The notes: generated by a model from the letters alone, not told the origin. 64,000 nucleotides of DNA from Legionella maioricensis (GCF_023618015.1 NZ_JAJKBJ010000001.1:434001-498000), one strand, 5' to 3'. Counted from the stretch's first letter, positions 16,969 to 29,132 are shown. A program made the numbers and translations.

Positions 16969-19900
16969 TTACTCACCGGACTCCTTTATTTCAGTTATTT
17001 TTGATTCTTGCCACACTAAAAAAACAGCCGGTATCACAATAAGCGTGAGTAGGGTCGCGGTAATCATGCCACCGACCATAGGTGCAGCAATACGGCGCAT
17101 GACTTCAGAACCCGTGCCACCGCCAATCATAATGGGCAACAAACCACCAATAATAGCGAGTACCGTCATCATCTTAGGCCTTAGACGAAGCAGTGCCCCT
17201 TCAATCACGGCACTTCGCACATTGGCTTTGGTGAGCGCACGTCCCTCTTGCTGGGCCAGTTGTTGCTGCTTTAGAAGTGCTTGGTCAAGATAAATGAGCA
17301 TAATCACCCCTGTTTCAGCAGAAACACCGGCCAAAGCAATAAATCCCACGCCAACCGCAATCGATAAATAATAGCCGAGTAAATAAATAAACCATACTCC
17401 ACCCACGAGCGCTAAAGGTAAGGTGCCAAGAATAATGAATACTTCCGAAAAACGATGGAAATTCAAATAAAGTAAGACAATAATAATCAGCAGCGTCAGC
17501 GGGATGACAATCATAAGCCGTGCTTCAGCACGTTCCATATACTGGTATTGTCCTGACCATAATAAAGAATACCCAGGAGGCAATGAGATGTTCTGTTTCA
17601 CTGCCTGTTGGGCTGCTTTCGTATACGAGCCGAGATCGCGTCCTGCGATATCGACATAAACCCAACCTGCGGGACGCGTATTCTCCGTTTTAATCATATC
17701 CGGGCCATCGGTCACCGATAAGGTCGCAACGGCCTCTAAAGGAATATGGGCACCAGTAGGAGTCACAATAGGTAATTGGCGCAATTGCGCCACTGAATCA
17801 CGCACAAACTGTGGGTAGCGCAAGTTCACCGGATAGCGTTCAAGCCCTTCGACAGTCTGCGTGATGTTCATGCCGCCCACCGCATTTTCAATCATCTCTT
17901 GCACACCGCGGATGTTTAAGGCATAACGAGAGGCTTTGAGTCGGTCAATGTCCACATTCACGTAGCGCGCACTCACTACTCGTTCTGCAAACACCGATGC
18001 AGTACCTGGCAAAGGCTTTAGTACTTGTTCAATTTTCTCTCCTATCTCTTGAATGACTTTTAAATCAGGACCAATAATTTTAATTCCCAAAGGCGTTTTA
18101 ATGCCGGTCGCTAACATATCAATCCGATTTCGAATGGGCATGACCCAAACATTGGTCACACCGGGTATTTGTACGTGTTGATCCAACTCGTCTCTAATTT
18201 TTTCAAAGGTCATGCCAGGCCGCCATTCACTTTGTGGTTTAAATTGAATGGTGGTCTCAATCATCGACATAGATGCCGGATCGGTTGCTGTTTCTGCATG
18301 ACCAATTTTCCCAAACGCTGATTTGACTTCGGGAACGGTAAGAATTAATTTATCGATCTGCTGGATTAATTGCTGCGCTTTACCCACTGAAATCGCTGGG
18401 AATGTCGTTGGCATATAGAGCAGATCGCCTTCGTTTAAAGGCGGCATAAATTCAGAGCCTAAGCGGGTGACTGGCCAAAAACCAATGAGTACAAGGACAA
18501 AGGCAATTGCTAAAATCGTCTTGGGCGCTTTAAGCACCGCATGAATAACCGGTTGATAAACCGCTTGCAAGGCACGATTTAAGGGATTTTCTGTTTCCGG
18601 TCGAATACGACCGCGAATCAGATAGCCCATCAGCACCGGAACTAAAGTAATCGACAAGGCTGCCGCACAGGCCATGGCATAGGTTTTGGTAAAGGCTAAG
18701 GGTGAAAAGAGACGACCTTCTTCGGCTTGTAAGGTAAATATAGGCAGAAAACTAAACATGATAATCAGCAAAGAAAAAAAGAGCGAGGGCCCAACTTGCA
18801 AGGTGGCTTCTTGAATAATTTGCCAACGATTTTCTTTGGTCACTACAGTCTGCTCAAAATGCTTATGCACATTTTCAATCATAACAATGGCAGCATCGAC
18901 CATCACCCCAATAGCAATAGCAATGCCCCCTAAAGACATGATGTTTGCCGTAATGCCTTGCCAATACATAATGATAAAGGAAGCCAAGATACCGATTGGC
19001 AAGGTAATTACAATGACTAAAGCAGAACGCAAATGAAATAAAAAAGCAAAACAAATCAAGGATACTAAGACGAATTCCTCAATCAATTTATCATTCAGGG
19101 TATTCACTGCGCGTTGAATCAGGCTTGAGCGATCATAGGTTTCAACAATGTTCACACCCGGTGGCAGACTGTCCTTTAACTCCGCCAATTTTGCTTTAAC
19201 CTCTTGAATGGTTTTCATAGCATTTTCACCAAACCGCATGATGATGACGCCACCCACTACTTCGCCTTTGCCATTGAGCTCTGCAATACCGCGACGATTT
19301 TCAGGACCCAGCCGCATGCTTGCCACATCGGATAAGAGGATGGGCGTTCCTTGCTTCGAAACACCTAAGGGAATGTTTTCAAAATCAGTAGTTTTTTTGA
19401 GATAGCCGCGAGCACGTATCATATAATCGGCTTCACCCATTTCAATGGTTGAGCCTCCTGCCTCTTGGTTGGCATCTCGAATGGCTGCAATCACTTGGGA
19501 TAGGGTTAAATCAAAAGCACGTAATTTGCTGGGATCAAGAATCACTTCATAACGGCGCACCATCCCGCCAATCCGTGCCACTTCAGAGACGCCTGGTACT
19601 TTCTGTAACTGAAACTTTAAATACCAATCTTGCAGGGTTGTTAACTGGGATAAATCGTGCTTGCCTGTCGTATCCACCAAGGCGTATTCATAAACCCACC
19701 CCACCCCTGTGGCATCCGGTCCTAATGCGGTACTTGCATTCGGTGGTAACCGATTGGCAACCTGGCTTAAGTACTCCAGAACTCGGGAACGCGCCCAATA
19801 CAGATCGGTCCCGTCTTTGAAAATCAAATAAATATACGAATCATCAAAGGCAGACTGGCCTCGCACCGTCACCGCCCCGGGGACTGCAATCATCTTGGTG

Positions 19901-20109
19901 GTCAAAGGATAGGTGACTTGGTCTTCAACAATTTGCGGGGCTTGACCAGGATAGAATGATTTAATAATTACTTGTACATCCGATAAATCAGGAATGGCAT
20001 CCAACGGTGTTTGTTTCAGGATATAAAGTCCTGAAAGAATTAATAAAAGGGTTGCCAGCAGGATAAAAGGCCGATTCTGGATGGACCAGCGAATAATAGC
20101 CGCAATCAT
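16969..20109 (-). CDS. cusA: Cu(I)/Ag(I) efflux RND pump CusA
   Basis: 1046 residues, an HME-RND inner-membrane transporter with twelve helices and two large periplasmic loops. The TM4 proton relay reads GGIAIAIGVMVDAAIVMIEN, the version of the Cu/Ag group and not the CzcA-type DFGxxVDGA. The three methionines of the metal path are in place: GDLLYMPTT, MIETTIQFKP and NRIDMLATG. Takes Cu(I) or Ag(I) from periplasm or inner membrane to CusC. It follows cusB by 24 bases. A second, different RND pump (HelA) lies at 43209. Confidence 0.95.
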   Translation of the reverse strand: MIAAIIRWSIQNRPFILLATLLLILSGLYILKQTPLDAIPDLSDVQVIIKSFYPGQAPQIVEDQVTYPLTTKMIAVPGAVTVRGQSAFDDSYIYLIFKDGTDLYWARSRVLEYLSQVANRLPPNASTALGPDATGVGWVYEYALVDTTGKHDLSQLTTLQDWYLKFQLQKVPGVSEVARIGGMVRRYEVILDPSKLRAFDLTLSQVIAAIRDANQEAGGSTIEMGEADYMIRARGYLKKTTDFENIPLGVSKQGTPILLSDVASMRLGPENRRGIAELNGKGEVVGGVIIMRFGENAMKTIQEVKAKLAELKDSLPPGVNIVETYDRSSLIQRAVNTLNDKLIEEFVLVSLICFAFLFHLRSALVIVITLPIGILASFIIMYWQGITANIMSLGGIAIAIGVMVDAAIVMIENVHKHFEQTVVTKENRWQIIQEATLQVGPSLFFSLLIIMFSFLPIFTLQAEEGRLFSPLAFTKTYAMACAAALSITLVPVLMGYLIRGRIRPETENPLNRALQAVYQPVIHAVLKAPKTILAIAFVLVLIGFWPVTRLGSEFMPPLNEGDLLYMPTTFPAISVGKAQQLIQQIDKLILTVPEVKSAFGKIGHAETATDPASMSMIETTIQFKPQSEWRPGMTFEKIRDELDQHVQIPGVTNVWVMPIRNRIDMLATGIKTPLGIKIIGPDLKVIQEIGEKIEQVLKPLPGTASVFAERVVSARYVNVDIDRLKASRYALNIRGVQEMIENAVGGMNITQTVEGLERYPVNLRYPQFVRDSVAQLRQLPIVTPTGAHIPLEAVATLSVTDGPDMIKTENTRPAGWVYVDIAGRDLGSYTKAAQQAVKQNISLPPGYSLLWSGQYQYMERAEARLMIVIPLTLLIIIVLLYLNFHRFSEVFIILGTLPLALVGGVWFIYLLGYYLSIAVGVGFIALAGVSAETGVIMLIYLDQALLKQQQLAQQEGRALTKANVRSAVIEGALLRLRPKMMTVLAIIGGLLPIMIGGGTGSEVMRRIAAPMVGGMITATLLTLIVIPAVFLVWQESKITEIKESGE

Positions 20110-20133
20110 GGGTTATGACTCCCTGCATGGATA

Positions 20134-21378
20134 TTAGTGTACATTCATTTTCCCTTTTTTGCTTTGCTTGTCATTCATACGCTGCAAACTTGCTTTTAAA
20201 CTGGCCTCCGAATCAATCAAAAACTCTCCTGAGCTCACCACATCGTCTCCTTTTTTTAATCCCGATAAAATCTCTATTCGGTCACCTGATTCAATGCCGG
20301 TGACTACGGGTTGAACTTGGAAGCGACCTTTGCCTAAAGAAATAATTACCCGAGCTCCCTCACCCGTTTGAATGATGGCCTCTTTGGGAATGCTTAATAC
20401 CTGTTCCAAGGGTGTCAGGGACAAGGTCACCAGGGCATACATGTTGGGTTTTAAGTGATTGTCCGGATTGTCAAAGCGTAAGCGCACTTTAAGGGTACGT
20501 GTTTTTAGATTGAGCTGAGGGTAAACATAGTCAATCCTACCCTTCCAAGCTTTGCCAGGAAAAGCAGGAAATTGCGCTTCGGCCAATTGCCCTACTTTAA
20601 GCCATGAGGCTTGTTGCTCAAACACCTCCACAATAATCCAGATGGTTGATAAATCAATGATACTCATCATTTTCATTTCAGGCGTTATCCGCATGCCTTC
20701 GCGAACATTTAAGGTAGCCACAATGCCATTTTGCGGGCTATAGATATCCACAAGCTGACTTGCTTTGCGCGTTTTTTTTAACTGTTGAATTTGTGTTTCG
20801 GCCATGCCCAGGGAAATTAATTTTTGCTGCGAGGCATCAATCAGGGTCGACTCCTTGGTTTCAAGCGCAATTAAATATTCTTCTTCGGCATTGACCAGGG
20901 TTCGTGAATAAAGCTGCATGAGTAATTGGCCTTTTGTCACAGGAGCTTCCGTTGTTTTGACCACAAGGTTTCGAATCCAACCATCGACATAAGCATTAAT
21001 GTTACTAATGAGATTTTCGTTTGAGGTCACATAACCCACGGTGTCGATTTTTCGGGCAAGCGTTCCTTTTCTGACAGGTGCGGTGCGTACCCCAAGATTA
21101 TCCACAATCTCAGGGGCTATGCGTACGGTTATTTTGCCATTGGTTGTAGCTCCTTCATTATCGGAATAAACGGGGACCAGTTTCATCCCCATGGAAGAGA
21201 GGCCTGGTTTATTGTAGCGAATCATAGGATTCATGGGATCAATCCAATAAACTGGCTTTCCCTTTTCATTGGTTGCGCTTTCTTGGCCAGCAGATTTTTC
21301 AGTAGAGAAAGCACATTTTTTTACTAAAAAAATGACTGCCAGTAACACAATAAGGAGTGCGACTATTTTCAGCTTCAT
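20134..21378 (-). CDS. cusB: Periplasmic adaptor of the Cu/Ag efflux system, CusB
   Basis: 414 residues: an N-terminal membrane anchor or signal, then a metal-binding-like segment (VYWIDPMNPMIRYNKPG and SSMGMKLVPVY, where the usual Cys pairs are replaced by Met), an alpha-helical hairpin, and beta-barrel domains with the adaptor core IDYVYPQLNLKTRTLKVRL. Links CusA to CusC. The Met-rich N-terminal part can receive Cu(I). The start overlaps the end of cusC in an ATGA junction, so the operon order is cusC-cusB-cusA. No cusF gene is seen. Confidence 0.93.
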   Translation of the reverse strand: MKLKIVALLIVLLAVIFLVKKCAFSTEKSAGQESATNEKGKPVYWIDPMNPMIRYNKPGLSSMGMKLVPVYSDNEGATTNGKITVRIAPEIVDNLGVRTAPVRKGTLARKIDTVGYVTSNENLISNINAYVDGWIRNLVVKTTEAPVTKGQLLMQLYSRTLVNAEEEYLIALETKESTLIDASQQKLISLGMAETQIQQLKKTRKASQLVDIYSPQNGIVATLNVREGMRITPEMKMMSIIDLSTIWIIVEVFEQQASWLKVGQLAEAQFPAFPGKAWKGRIDYVYPQLNLKTRTLKVRLRFDNPDNHLKPNMYALVTLSLTPLEQVLSIPKEAIIQTGEGARVIISLGKGRFQVQPVVTGIESGDRIEILSGLKKGDDVVSSGEFLIDSEASLKASLQRMNDKQSKKGKMNVH

Positions 21379-22673
21379 CCTGTTTTTCCTTCTAGGTAAA
21401 GTAGTGTTACCCGTGTTTTAAGCTGCTCAATTTCAACATTTAATTGCTCCAACTGGATATTGAGCTCTCCGCTGTAGGCACGCAACACCGTATTCATGTC
21501 CGTTGTGGCACTTTGGTACGCCAGCAAGGCTGCTTTGGCATTTTGCTTGACTTCTGGCATCAGCTTTTGCGTAAATACTGCATCGCGTCGTACGAGCTGC
21601 TCCCAGGCAGCATATGAACTGATGAGCATTTCCATTAAATCGCGAAAGTGGGCATTTCTGTCCAAGAATGCCGATTCTAAATGAAGAAATTGTTCCCTTA
21701 GACGTGGTGTTTGGCGATGCTTGGGGAAAATGGGTAAATCAACGGTAACTTGCGCGGTCAACATGTTGGAACGGGGCGTCCCATCGGGCATGCGGCCTTG
21801 TCTGACGCCATAATTGACATCAAAAACCACTCCAGGCTTAAATTGCTCTTTTGCTAAAGCCACTGCTTCGCGATTGGCCTGAATGGAACCTAAATCCGCT
21901 TTTAATAAAGGATGACTTTTTATGTTAGTTTTCAATGTATTTAATGATGGGAGGTGGGGTAACTTAGGTAACGTAGCGGCCAGTGGACGTCTTGCCTCTT
22001 CTTGCCCTATCCAACGCCCGAGTTTTGCACGCACTTGTTCTATTTGCTGGGTGATTTGAACTTGTTGTTCGTCTAATTGGGATAGTTCTACTTCCACCTG
22101 CAGTACGTCCGATTGGGTGGCTATAGCTTGCGCATATTGCGACTTGGCGACTTTAAGTAAATACACAAACAAACGACGATTCGCCTGAACAATATGAGCT
22201 GCTTGCTGCCAATAGTACAATTCAAGCCAGGCCTCATGTGCTGTACGAACTAGAGCCAGCTTTTGTTCTTGAAATCGCGCGCGATAGACCCCCGCTTCTG
22301 CTTTAGTCCTTCGTGACTTGATAGCTAAAGAATGTCCTGGTGGAAGTCGTTGCTCTAATCCACCCATGATCATCGTCATTTCATCTTGTGTAAAGCTGAA
22401 GTTGTTGGTAGGCACGTTAATAGTCCCTGCCATCAGTTTCGGATCGGGTAATTGGCGATCAGCAATGGCTTTCTGCTCCAAAGCTTCCGCCTCAGTACAC
22501 AAACGTTTCAGTTCAGGAGAAAATAAAATGGCAAGCCGGCCTGCTTCGGAAAAAGAAAGGGGCGTTGACAAAGTAGTGGCGTACGTATTTAAATAAAATA
22601 CAGAAAAAAGGACTACGGTGATGCCACCTAGCCTTTTCTTCAATGTAATGATTGATTGAACACATAACCCCAT
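21375..22673 (-). CDS. cusC: Outer-membrane efflux channel, TolC/CusC-type
   Basis: About 432 residues from the ATG at 22673, which begins a signal peptide ending LNTYATT. The longer frame uses a TTG 21 codons upstream and is less likely. Two outer-membrane-efflux (OEP) repeats are visible (LSFSEAGRLAILFSPELKRL near the start and a second long helical half). The protein should trimerise into the outer-membrane duct of the CusCBA system. It lacks the N-terminal lipobox of E. coli CusC. Confidence 0.9.
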   Translation of the reverse strand: MGLCVQSIITLKKRLGGITVVLFSVFYLNTYATTLSTPLSFSEAGRLAILFSPELKRLCTEAEALEQKAIADRQLPDPKLMAGTINVPTNNFSFTQDEMTMIMGGLEQRLPPGHSLAIKSRRTKAEAGVYRARFQEQKLALVRTAHEAWLELYYWQQAAHIVQANRRLFVYLLKVAKSQYAQAIATQSDVLQVEVELSQLDEQQVQITQQIEQVRAKLGRWIGQEEARRPLAATLPKLPHLPSLNTLKTNIKSHPLLKADLGSIQANREAVALAKEQFKPGVVFDVNYGVRQGRMPDGTPRSNMLTAQVTVDLPIFPKHRQTPRLREQFLHLESAFLDRNAHFRDLMEMLISSYAAWEQLVRRDAVFTQKLMPEVKQNAKAALLAYQSATTDMNTVLRAYSGELNIQLEQLNVEIEQLKTRVTLLYLEGKTG

Positions 22674-22836
22674 GAAGCAAATATCCCTATCACTTATGAA
22701 CCATTTTAGTGTCGCTTGAGTTACCCGAATTTCCAAATTGGGATGGTGTTTTTATGGCGTGTCCACAAGCAGCATAAAACATTTAAATGTGCGTTTGAGT
22801 ATATCATTGTAAAGCAAGGTACGTAAAATTGATTGT

Positions 22837-23700
22837 TTATTTAGTGCCAATAAGCGCTTCCGCACTCAACATAATAATCTGAATTTCTTCCGTAATTTCT
22901 TCTTGACGCAGCAAATTAAGATATTCTTTTAATGAGTTCTTTTTACTTTCCAAACGATCTAACGAGCTATTCAAATGAAAGAGCCTTTGATGATTTTCTG
23001 CAAAAAACGATTGATAAAAAACCGAATAACACATGGAAAATAAGTAATGATCCACAAATTCAGCTAAAAATTGCTCATGGGCTAAATTGAGCAGAGGAGG
23101 AATAGAACCATGATTTGCATCGTTGGCGCAAAATTCTTTGAAGGGTTGCATGGTTTTTGCTTGAATTTGATTGTGTTCTTCCTCATTGAACAGAATGTCC
23201 CACTGCCAGGAATGCAAGGCAATATGTCTTTGGGAGGACACTTTCTCTAAAGTTTGTAACAGGTTTAAAATCACGGCTGGAATTTCTTCAATCGCATTGG
23301 GTCCATCGATTGTGGCCATGACTCGAGTATCATCCGCCATTTTTAAGGCAAGTTTACGCCCGACCACTATGAGTGCCGGGTTAAATTCAGCATCGCGCTC
23401 TTTTAAAGTATCTAACTGATGCATCACATTATCATTAAAACTGCCGCAAAAGCCTCTTTCTGAGCCGATGAGAATATAAATCGCAGGATGAGCTTCTTGT
23501 TGATTCGTGGGAAAAATAGGATAAAAGCTTAAAAAATCACGGCTTACTTCACGAAGCGTTTGCATGACTTGTTCCTGCATGGCAAGAAACTTAGTAATTT
23601 TATTCATTTCAATGAAACATAGATTTTTCATGGCGGTCATGATGTCACCAATTTCTTCTAAGGTATGAAGGTGCTCTTTTAGTTTAGTTCGTTTCGTCAT
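22837..23700 (-). CDS. atpG: N-type F-ATPase gamma subunit
   Basis: 287 residues. N- and C-terminal helices typical of gamma (MTAMKNLCFIEMNKITKF; LNLLRQEEITEEIQIIMLSAEA) flank a Rossmann-like centre (IYILIGSERGFCGSFND). Forms the central rotor stalk. Last gene of the operon, in the AtpG position of the N-ATPase order atpDCQRBEFAG. The helices are well kept, but overall it is diverged from housekeeping gamma subunits, as usual for N-ATPases. Confidence 0.93.
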   Translation of the reverse strand: MTKRTKLKEHLHTLEEIGDIMTAMKNLCFIEMNKITKFLAMQEQVMQTLREVSRDFLSFYPIFPTNQQEAHPAIYILIGSERGFCGSFNDNVMHQLDTLKERDAEFNPALIVVGRKLALKMADDTRVMATIDGPNAIEEIPAVILNLLQTLEKVSSQRHIALHSWQWDILFNEEEHNQIQAKTMQPFKEFCANDANHGSIPPLLNLAHEQFLAEFVDHYLFSMCYSVFYQSFFAENHQRLFHLNSSLDRLESKKNSLKEYLNLLRQEEITEEIQIIMLSAEALIGTK

Positions 23701-23734
23701 AAAATCTTCCGTGAGTTAAAGGACAGGTTAAGCC

Positions 23735-25207
23735 TTAGCCATTTAACCAGCTTTTTACCGCATTCTTCCATTGTTCTCGTGAGCTTCCTAAAGTCAAGTC
23801 GGTCTTTTTTAGTTCTTGTTCTATTTTTTTAAGCACTTGAGGAATCTCATCTACAGTCAATGGGTCCAATAAACCGTCGTTGTAGGCAATAAGCCAGGCT
23901 TGCTGAAACTCAATAGGCAGCGGTGATAGCCTGTCTTGCTTCAATATTTCTCTTAAAAGTCGTCCCTTTTGAATCTGCTTTTGCATTTTGGCATCCAGTC
24001 GTGCACCAAAGCGGGTAAAAATTTCCAAATCAAGAAATTGCATGTAATCCAGTTTCATTCTCCCGGCTTCTTTTTTAATTTGCGGATGCTGGGCTTTACC
24101 ACCAACGCGTGAGACCGATTTGGTGATATCAATGGCCGGAAGAAAACCTGAAGAAAAGAGTTTTTCATCAAAAAAGATTTGCCCATCGGTGATGGAGATG
24201 AGATTGGTCGGAATATACGTTGCAATTTCCCCTTCTTTGGTTTCAATAATCGGCAACGTGGTCATGCTGCCGCCGCCCATTTCGGCAGCCAAGCAGGTGG
24301 AGCGTTCTAACAAACGTGAATGAAGATAAAAAATATCCGCAGGAAAGGCTTCGCGTCCAGGGGGTCTGCGCAGTAAAAGGGAAAGCTCTCGATAGCTGTT
24401 CGCATGCGCACTCAAATCATCATAAACTACCAGCGTATCTAAACCCTTGTTCATCCAGTGTTCGGCAATGGCACAGCCCGCGAATGGGGCAAGATAGAGA
24501 AGTCCTGGTAATGCCGTTGCCTGGGCCACCACAATGGTTGTGTAGTCTAGGGCATTGGCATCTTTTAATAATTGAATGGTATTGCTTACGGTCGAGCGCT
24601 TTTGGCCAATCAATACATAAACACAACGTACATTTTGATTTTTTTGGTTAATGACCACATCAATGGCCAGCGAGCTTTTGCCAAGCCCATTATCCCCGAT
24701 AATTAACTCCCGCTGCCCTTTACCCATGGGAATTAAATTATCAATAATTTTATTCCCCGTATAAAAGGGACGTTTCACAAAATCGCGATGGATGATGGGC
24801 GGAGACAACATATCCAGTAAGCCCTGTTCCTCACATTGAGGAACCTCTCCGCCATCTAACGGATTGCCTAAAGGGTCAATCACTCGCCCAAGAAGTTTAT
24901 CGCCTACAGGGAGACTCAAGGCACGCTTCAAATGAAACATGGCGGTGCCTGCTTTTAGCTTTTTCGTTTGCACCAACATAATCGCGCCCACCAAATCTTC
25001 CATGAGATGAAAAACCATCGCGATACAACAACCATCTACTGAAATTAAAATTTCATCGATGGCGGCAGTAGGTAGTCCCTTAATCCAAATAATGCCATCG
25101 CCTACCGAAACAACCTGTCCTTGCTCTGAGACTCTGATTTGAAATTGATAATCCTCAATACGCTGCCGCGTTTTATCAATCAACGAAGGACGATTAGACA
25201 AGTCCAT
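23735..25207 (-). CDS. atpA: N-type F-ATPase alpha subunit
   Basis: 490 residues started at [12 protein letters not shown], where GGAGAG precedes the ATG; the frame opens ten codons earlier inside atpF. P-loop [13 protein letters not shown] is present, with [14 protein letters not shown] and the arginine-finger region [37 protein letters not shown]. Regulatory, non-catalytic nucleotide subunit of the F1 head. Overlaps the end of atpF by 14 bases. Confidence 0.95.
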   Translation of the reverse strand: MDLSNRPSLIDKTRQRIEDYQFQIRVSEQGQVVSVGDGIIWIKGLPTAAIDEILISVDGCCIAMVFHLMEDLVGAIMLVQTKKLKAGTAMFHLKRALSLPVGDKLLGRVIDPLGNPLDGGEVPQCEEQGLLDMLSPPIIHRDFVKRPFYTGNKIIDNLIPMGKGQRELIIGDNGLGKSSLAIDVVINQKNQNVRCVYVLIGQKRSTVSNTIQLLKDANALDYTTIVVAQATALPGLLYLAPFAGCAIAEHWMNKGLDTLVVYDDLSAHANSYRELSLLLRRPPGREAFPADIFYLHSRLLERSTCLAAEMGGGSMTTLPIIETKEGEIATYIPTNLISITDGQIFFDEKLFSSGFLPAIDITKSVSRVGGKAQHPQIKKEAGRMKLDYMQFLDLEIFTRFGARLDAKMQKQIQKGRLLREILKQDRLSPLPIEFQQAWLIAYNDGLLDPLTVDEIPQVLKKIEQELKKTDLTLGSSREQWKNAVKSWLNG

Positions 25208-25937
25208 TTTTGCTCTCCGTAAAGAATTTGAGTTCATCGCGAAGATTGGCCTGCAAAACCACTGAACCCATTTGAATGGTTAAACCCGCAAGCAGAGCCG
25301 GATTTTCAGTAAAACGTGCGCTAAGTTTTTGAGGCACTAAATGTTCCATGGCTTGTATGAGATGCTGCCGTTGCTGTTCCTTGATGGGAAAGGCACTTTG
25401 GATGCACACACTGTCTTCTTCAGAGACAGCACTCATCGATTGCCATTGTTTGATTGGGAAAGAAGCGAGGTCCTCAATGGTTTTTGCAATGATTTTCTCT
25501 TCAAGACGGGCATCAGCAAAGTCGATGACGAGTTTTGCGGCAAATTTACCCGCCAAAAGCAAGGCTTCTCGTTCCTTTTTTTCAATGAGTGCGGCGAATT
25601 GTTGCCTCTCATGCGCAAAAACCTGCTCTTTTTCTTCACGTAATTGGTGTTCAAAACGAAGCTTTTCTTCTGATTGCCACTGCTCCAGCTCTTCTTGCAA
25701 GCTACTTTGCAGTGTTGCTTTCTCTTGTTGCCAATCGGTGAGACGATGTTCATAGTTTATTTGTAACTGGGTCGCTTCATTGTGCAGGGTTTGAGCCGTT
25801 GTTAATTGTTCTTGCACCGTTTTTTTTCGCTCTGCAATGGTTTTTTGGATGGGTGCGTAAAGAAAATGCTTTAAAATCCAAATCAGGACTAGAAAATTAA
25901 TGACTTCTAATGAAAACGTTGACCAAGACAGTTCCAT
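25194..25937 (-). CDS. atpF: N-type F-ATPase b-delta-like stator subunit
   Basis: 247 residues, much longer than a normal b subunit (about 155). An N-terminal helix ([19 protein letters not shown]) is followed by a long charged coiled coil up to about residue 165. The C-terminal part has the delta-like signature [26 protein letters not shown]-ATPase operons lack a separate delta gene and carry such extended b subunits. It links the membrane part to the F1 head. Confidence 0.92.
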   Translation of the reverse strand: MELSWSTFSLEVINFLVLIWILKHFLYAPIQKTIAERKKTVQEQLTTAQTLHNEATQLQINYEHRLTDWQQEKATLQSSLQEELEQWQSEEKLRFEHQLREEKEQVFAHERQQFAALIEKKEREALLLAGKFAAKLVIDFADARLEEKIIAKTIEDLASFPIKQWQSMSAVSEEDSVCIQSAFPIKEQQRQHLIQAMEHLVPQKLSARFTENPALLAGLTIQMGSVVLQANLRDELKFFTESKNGLV

Positions 25938-25942
25938 TTATT

Positions 25943-26218
25943 TTATCCCTGCTGAGTAACAAAATAAGACAATAATGGATTTCTAAAGAGAATAATCAAT
26001 ACAATCACCAAACAATAAATGGCTAACGATTCAATCATGGCCAAACCAATAAATAAAGTTCTGGTGATGGATTTTTCAGCCTCCGGTTGTCGTGCCAAAG
26101 CATCCAGTGCCTGACTAATCGCACGCCCCATAGCGAGCGCCGGACCTATGGTTCCGATGGCAATCGCGAGTGCTGCTATAACGGTTGATGCTAAACTAAA
26201 CCAACTGATACCATTCAT
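25943..26218 (-). CDS. atpE: N-type F-ATPase c subunit
   Basis: 91 residues, a hairpin of two helices with the conserved loop ARQPEA. The ion-binding helix reads GLAMIESLAIYCLV, keeping the Glu-Ser and the later Tyr of Na+-type c subunits. But the helix-1 position occupied by the Na+ ligand Gln32 in Ilyobacter tartaricus is Met here (GPALAMG). Ion specificity is therefore unsure. The gene overlaps the end of atpB by four bases. Confidence 0.95.
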   Translation of the reverse strand: MNGISWFSLASTVIAALAIAIGTIGPALAMGRAISQALDALARQPEAEKSITRTLFIGLAMIESLAIYCLVIVLIILFRNPLLSYFVTQQG

Positions 26219-26904
26219 AACGATTCTCCTTGCTTCTTCAGCTCGTGTGATTGAATTCCCCCAGCAATATAAATTAAAGCGAGCATCCCAAAAATATACG
26301 CTTGGATAATGGCCTCAATAATATGCAACATGAGGATGGGGATAGGGGCTAAAAATCCGGCAATCATAAGTACAATCAATGCGGTTAATTGCAAGCTCAT
26401 CACATTACCGAATAAGCGTACTGCCAAGGCCAACGTTCGAGAGACCTCGCTGATTAAATGAAACGGCAACAAAAAAGGCGTGGGTTTAAGATAATGCTTT
26501 AAATAATCGCGTAGCCCTTCGGCACGAATGCCGAACCAATGCACTGATAAAAAAGTCAAAATCGCAAGGGAGGCCGTCACCGATAAATCAGCAGTCGGGG
26601 CATAAAATCCCGGAATCACCCCAATTAAGTTGGATATAAGGATAAAAATCCACAAGGTGGCCACAAAAGAAAAGACCAAATCTACATGGGCAGGCAGTAC
26701 TTCTTTAATTGCATCATGCATGGTGCTCAAAATTCCTTCTAAAATAACCTGGCAAGTACCGGGTTGAAGAGATGGTTTTCGCGTTGAAACCCAGGCAAAA
26801 AGAAATAAAGCCAGCATAATAAGCCAGGTAGTCAATAGGCTTTGGCTGATGTTGAGCCACCCTAGTGAAAATGCAAAGCGCGCTAAAAATCCTTCTGAGC
26901 CCAC
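26215..26904 (-). CDS. atpB: N-type F-ATPase a subunit
   Basis: 229 residues with five or six helices. The essential stator arginine lies in SRTLALAVRLFGNVMS. Other family marks are LISNLIGVIPGFYAPTADL and EAIIQAYIFGMLALIYI. Starts at a GTG with AAGGAA five bases upstream, right after atpQ. Forms the ion half-channels with the c-ring. Confidence 0.95.
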   Translation of the reverse strand: MGSEGFLARFAFSLGWLNISQSLLTTWLIMLALFLFAWVSTRKPSLQPGTCQVILEGILSTMHDAIKEVLPAHVDLVFSFVATLWIFILISNLIGVIPGFYAPTADLSVTASLAILTFLSVHWFGIRAEGLRDYLKHYLKPTPFLLPFHLISEVSRTLALAVRLFGNVMSLQLTALIVLMIAGFLAPIPILMLHIIEAIIQAYIFGMLALIYIAGGIQSHELKKQGESL

Positions 26905-26906
26905 CG

Positions 26907-27191
26907 CTATTCCTTAATCATAAGATACACATTAACTGCACCAACAATCACACCGACAAGGATTAAATTGATGGTCCAACTGATGGAAAACCCTTTTATT
27001 TTTTCATCGAGCCAAACCCCAAGATAGGCTCCAGCAATAATCGGTAATACAAAAACAAAGCCTAAGGTCCCTAAATAAACCGTTTGGGCTAATAAAGTGG
27101 ATTTACTTTTTTTTGCCTGGTTCATTTTGTGAACACTTCGTTTCACCTGTTGTTCCAGTTCCTTCTTTGAATCTTTAAATGCCATAGCCAT
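26907..27191 (-). CDS. AtpQ-like (AtpZ/AtpI-type) small ATPase membrane protein
   Basis: 94 residues: basic N-terminal helix (KKELEQQVKRSVHKMNQ), two membrane helices with the motif AGAYLGVWLDEKI, characteristic of AtpZ/AtpQ-type proteins. In N-ATPase operons this is atpQ, normally followed by atpR. Here atpB follows two bases after its stop, so atpR seems absent. It overlaps the end of atpC by 17 bases; either of the two first ATG codons may be used. Confidence 0.85.
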   Translation of the reverse strand: MAMAFKDSKKELEQQVKRSVHKMNQAKKSKSTLLAQTVYLGTLGFVFVLPIIAGAYLGVWLDEKIKGFSISWTINLILVGVIVGAVNVYLMIKE

Positions 27192-27585
27192 TCTGCCGTT
27201 TTAATTCCCATAAACGTTTTAACATTGCCTCATCCAAACGATGCAAGCTGTCTTTAATGCTCAAAAGATTTTCTTCTTCAAACTGTAATTCTTTCTCGAG
27301 CGCACTGTGTATGGCTTGATACTCTTTATGGCGCACATAATGGCGTGTCACAATGTAGAGTTGATTTTTATTAAAATAAACCACCGCGCCGGGTACAGCT
27401 AAATAGTCCGTTTCGTTATGTTCATCACGAAACCAAGCCAAACCAAATTTTAAGCAGGTCATCATGCGGGCATGATTGGCTAAAATCCCAAACTGCCCCG
27501 AAGCATCCTCACCCACAAAACTAACCACCGTATCGATTTGTTCATATTGGGTTGCACTTTGAAGATGAATTGTAAACGGCTCCAT
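27175..27585 (-). CDS. atpC: N-type F-ATPase epsilon subunit
   Basis: 136 residues from MEPFTIHLQ. N-terminal beta sandwich (VVSFVGEDASGQFGILANHARMM) and two C-terminal helices (EFQFEEENLLSIKDSLHRLD-like). Part of the rotor. The longer frame starts five codons earlier at GTG inside atpD; I prefer the ATG at 27585, one base beyond the atpD stop. A strong ribosome site is missing, so expression probably relies on coupling to atpD. Confidence 0.9.
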   Translation of the reverse strand: MEPFTIHLQSATQYEQIDTVVSFVGEDASGQFGILANHARMMTCLKFGLAWFRDEHNETDYLAVPGAVVYFNKNQLYIVTRHYVRHKEYQAIHSALEKELQFEEENLLSIKDSLHRLDEAMLKRLWELKRQNGYGI

Positions 27586-27586
27586 T

Positions 27587-28993
<1,407 letters not shown>

Positions 28994-29132
28994 TCACTTT
29001 AGTTCGTGTCGCACCATGTTAAACATCAAACCTTTTCCCTAATGCAATTCCATGAAACAAAAAATACTTTACATAAGAGACTTTAAAAATAATTACTTTT
29101 GAAGACGATGGCTTAGATTTAAAAAGCCATCT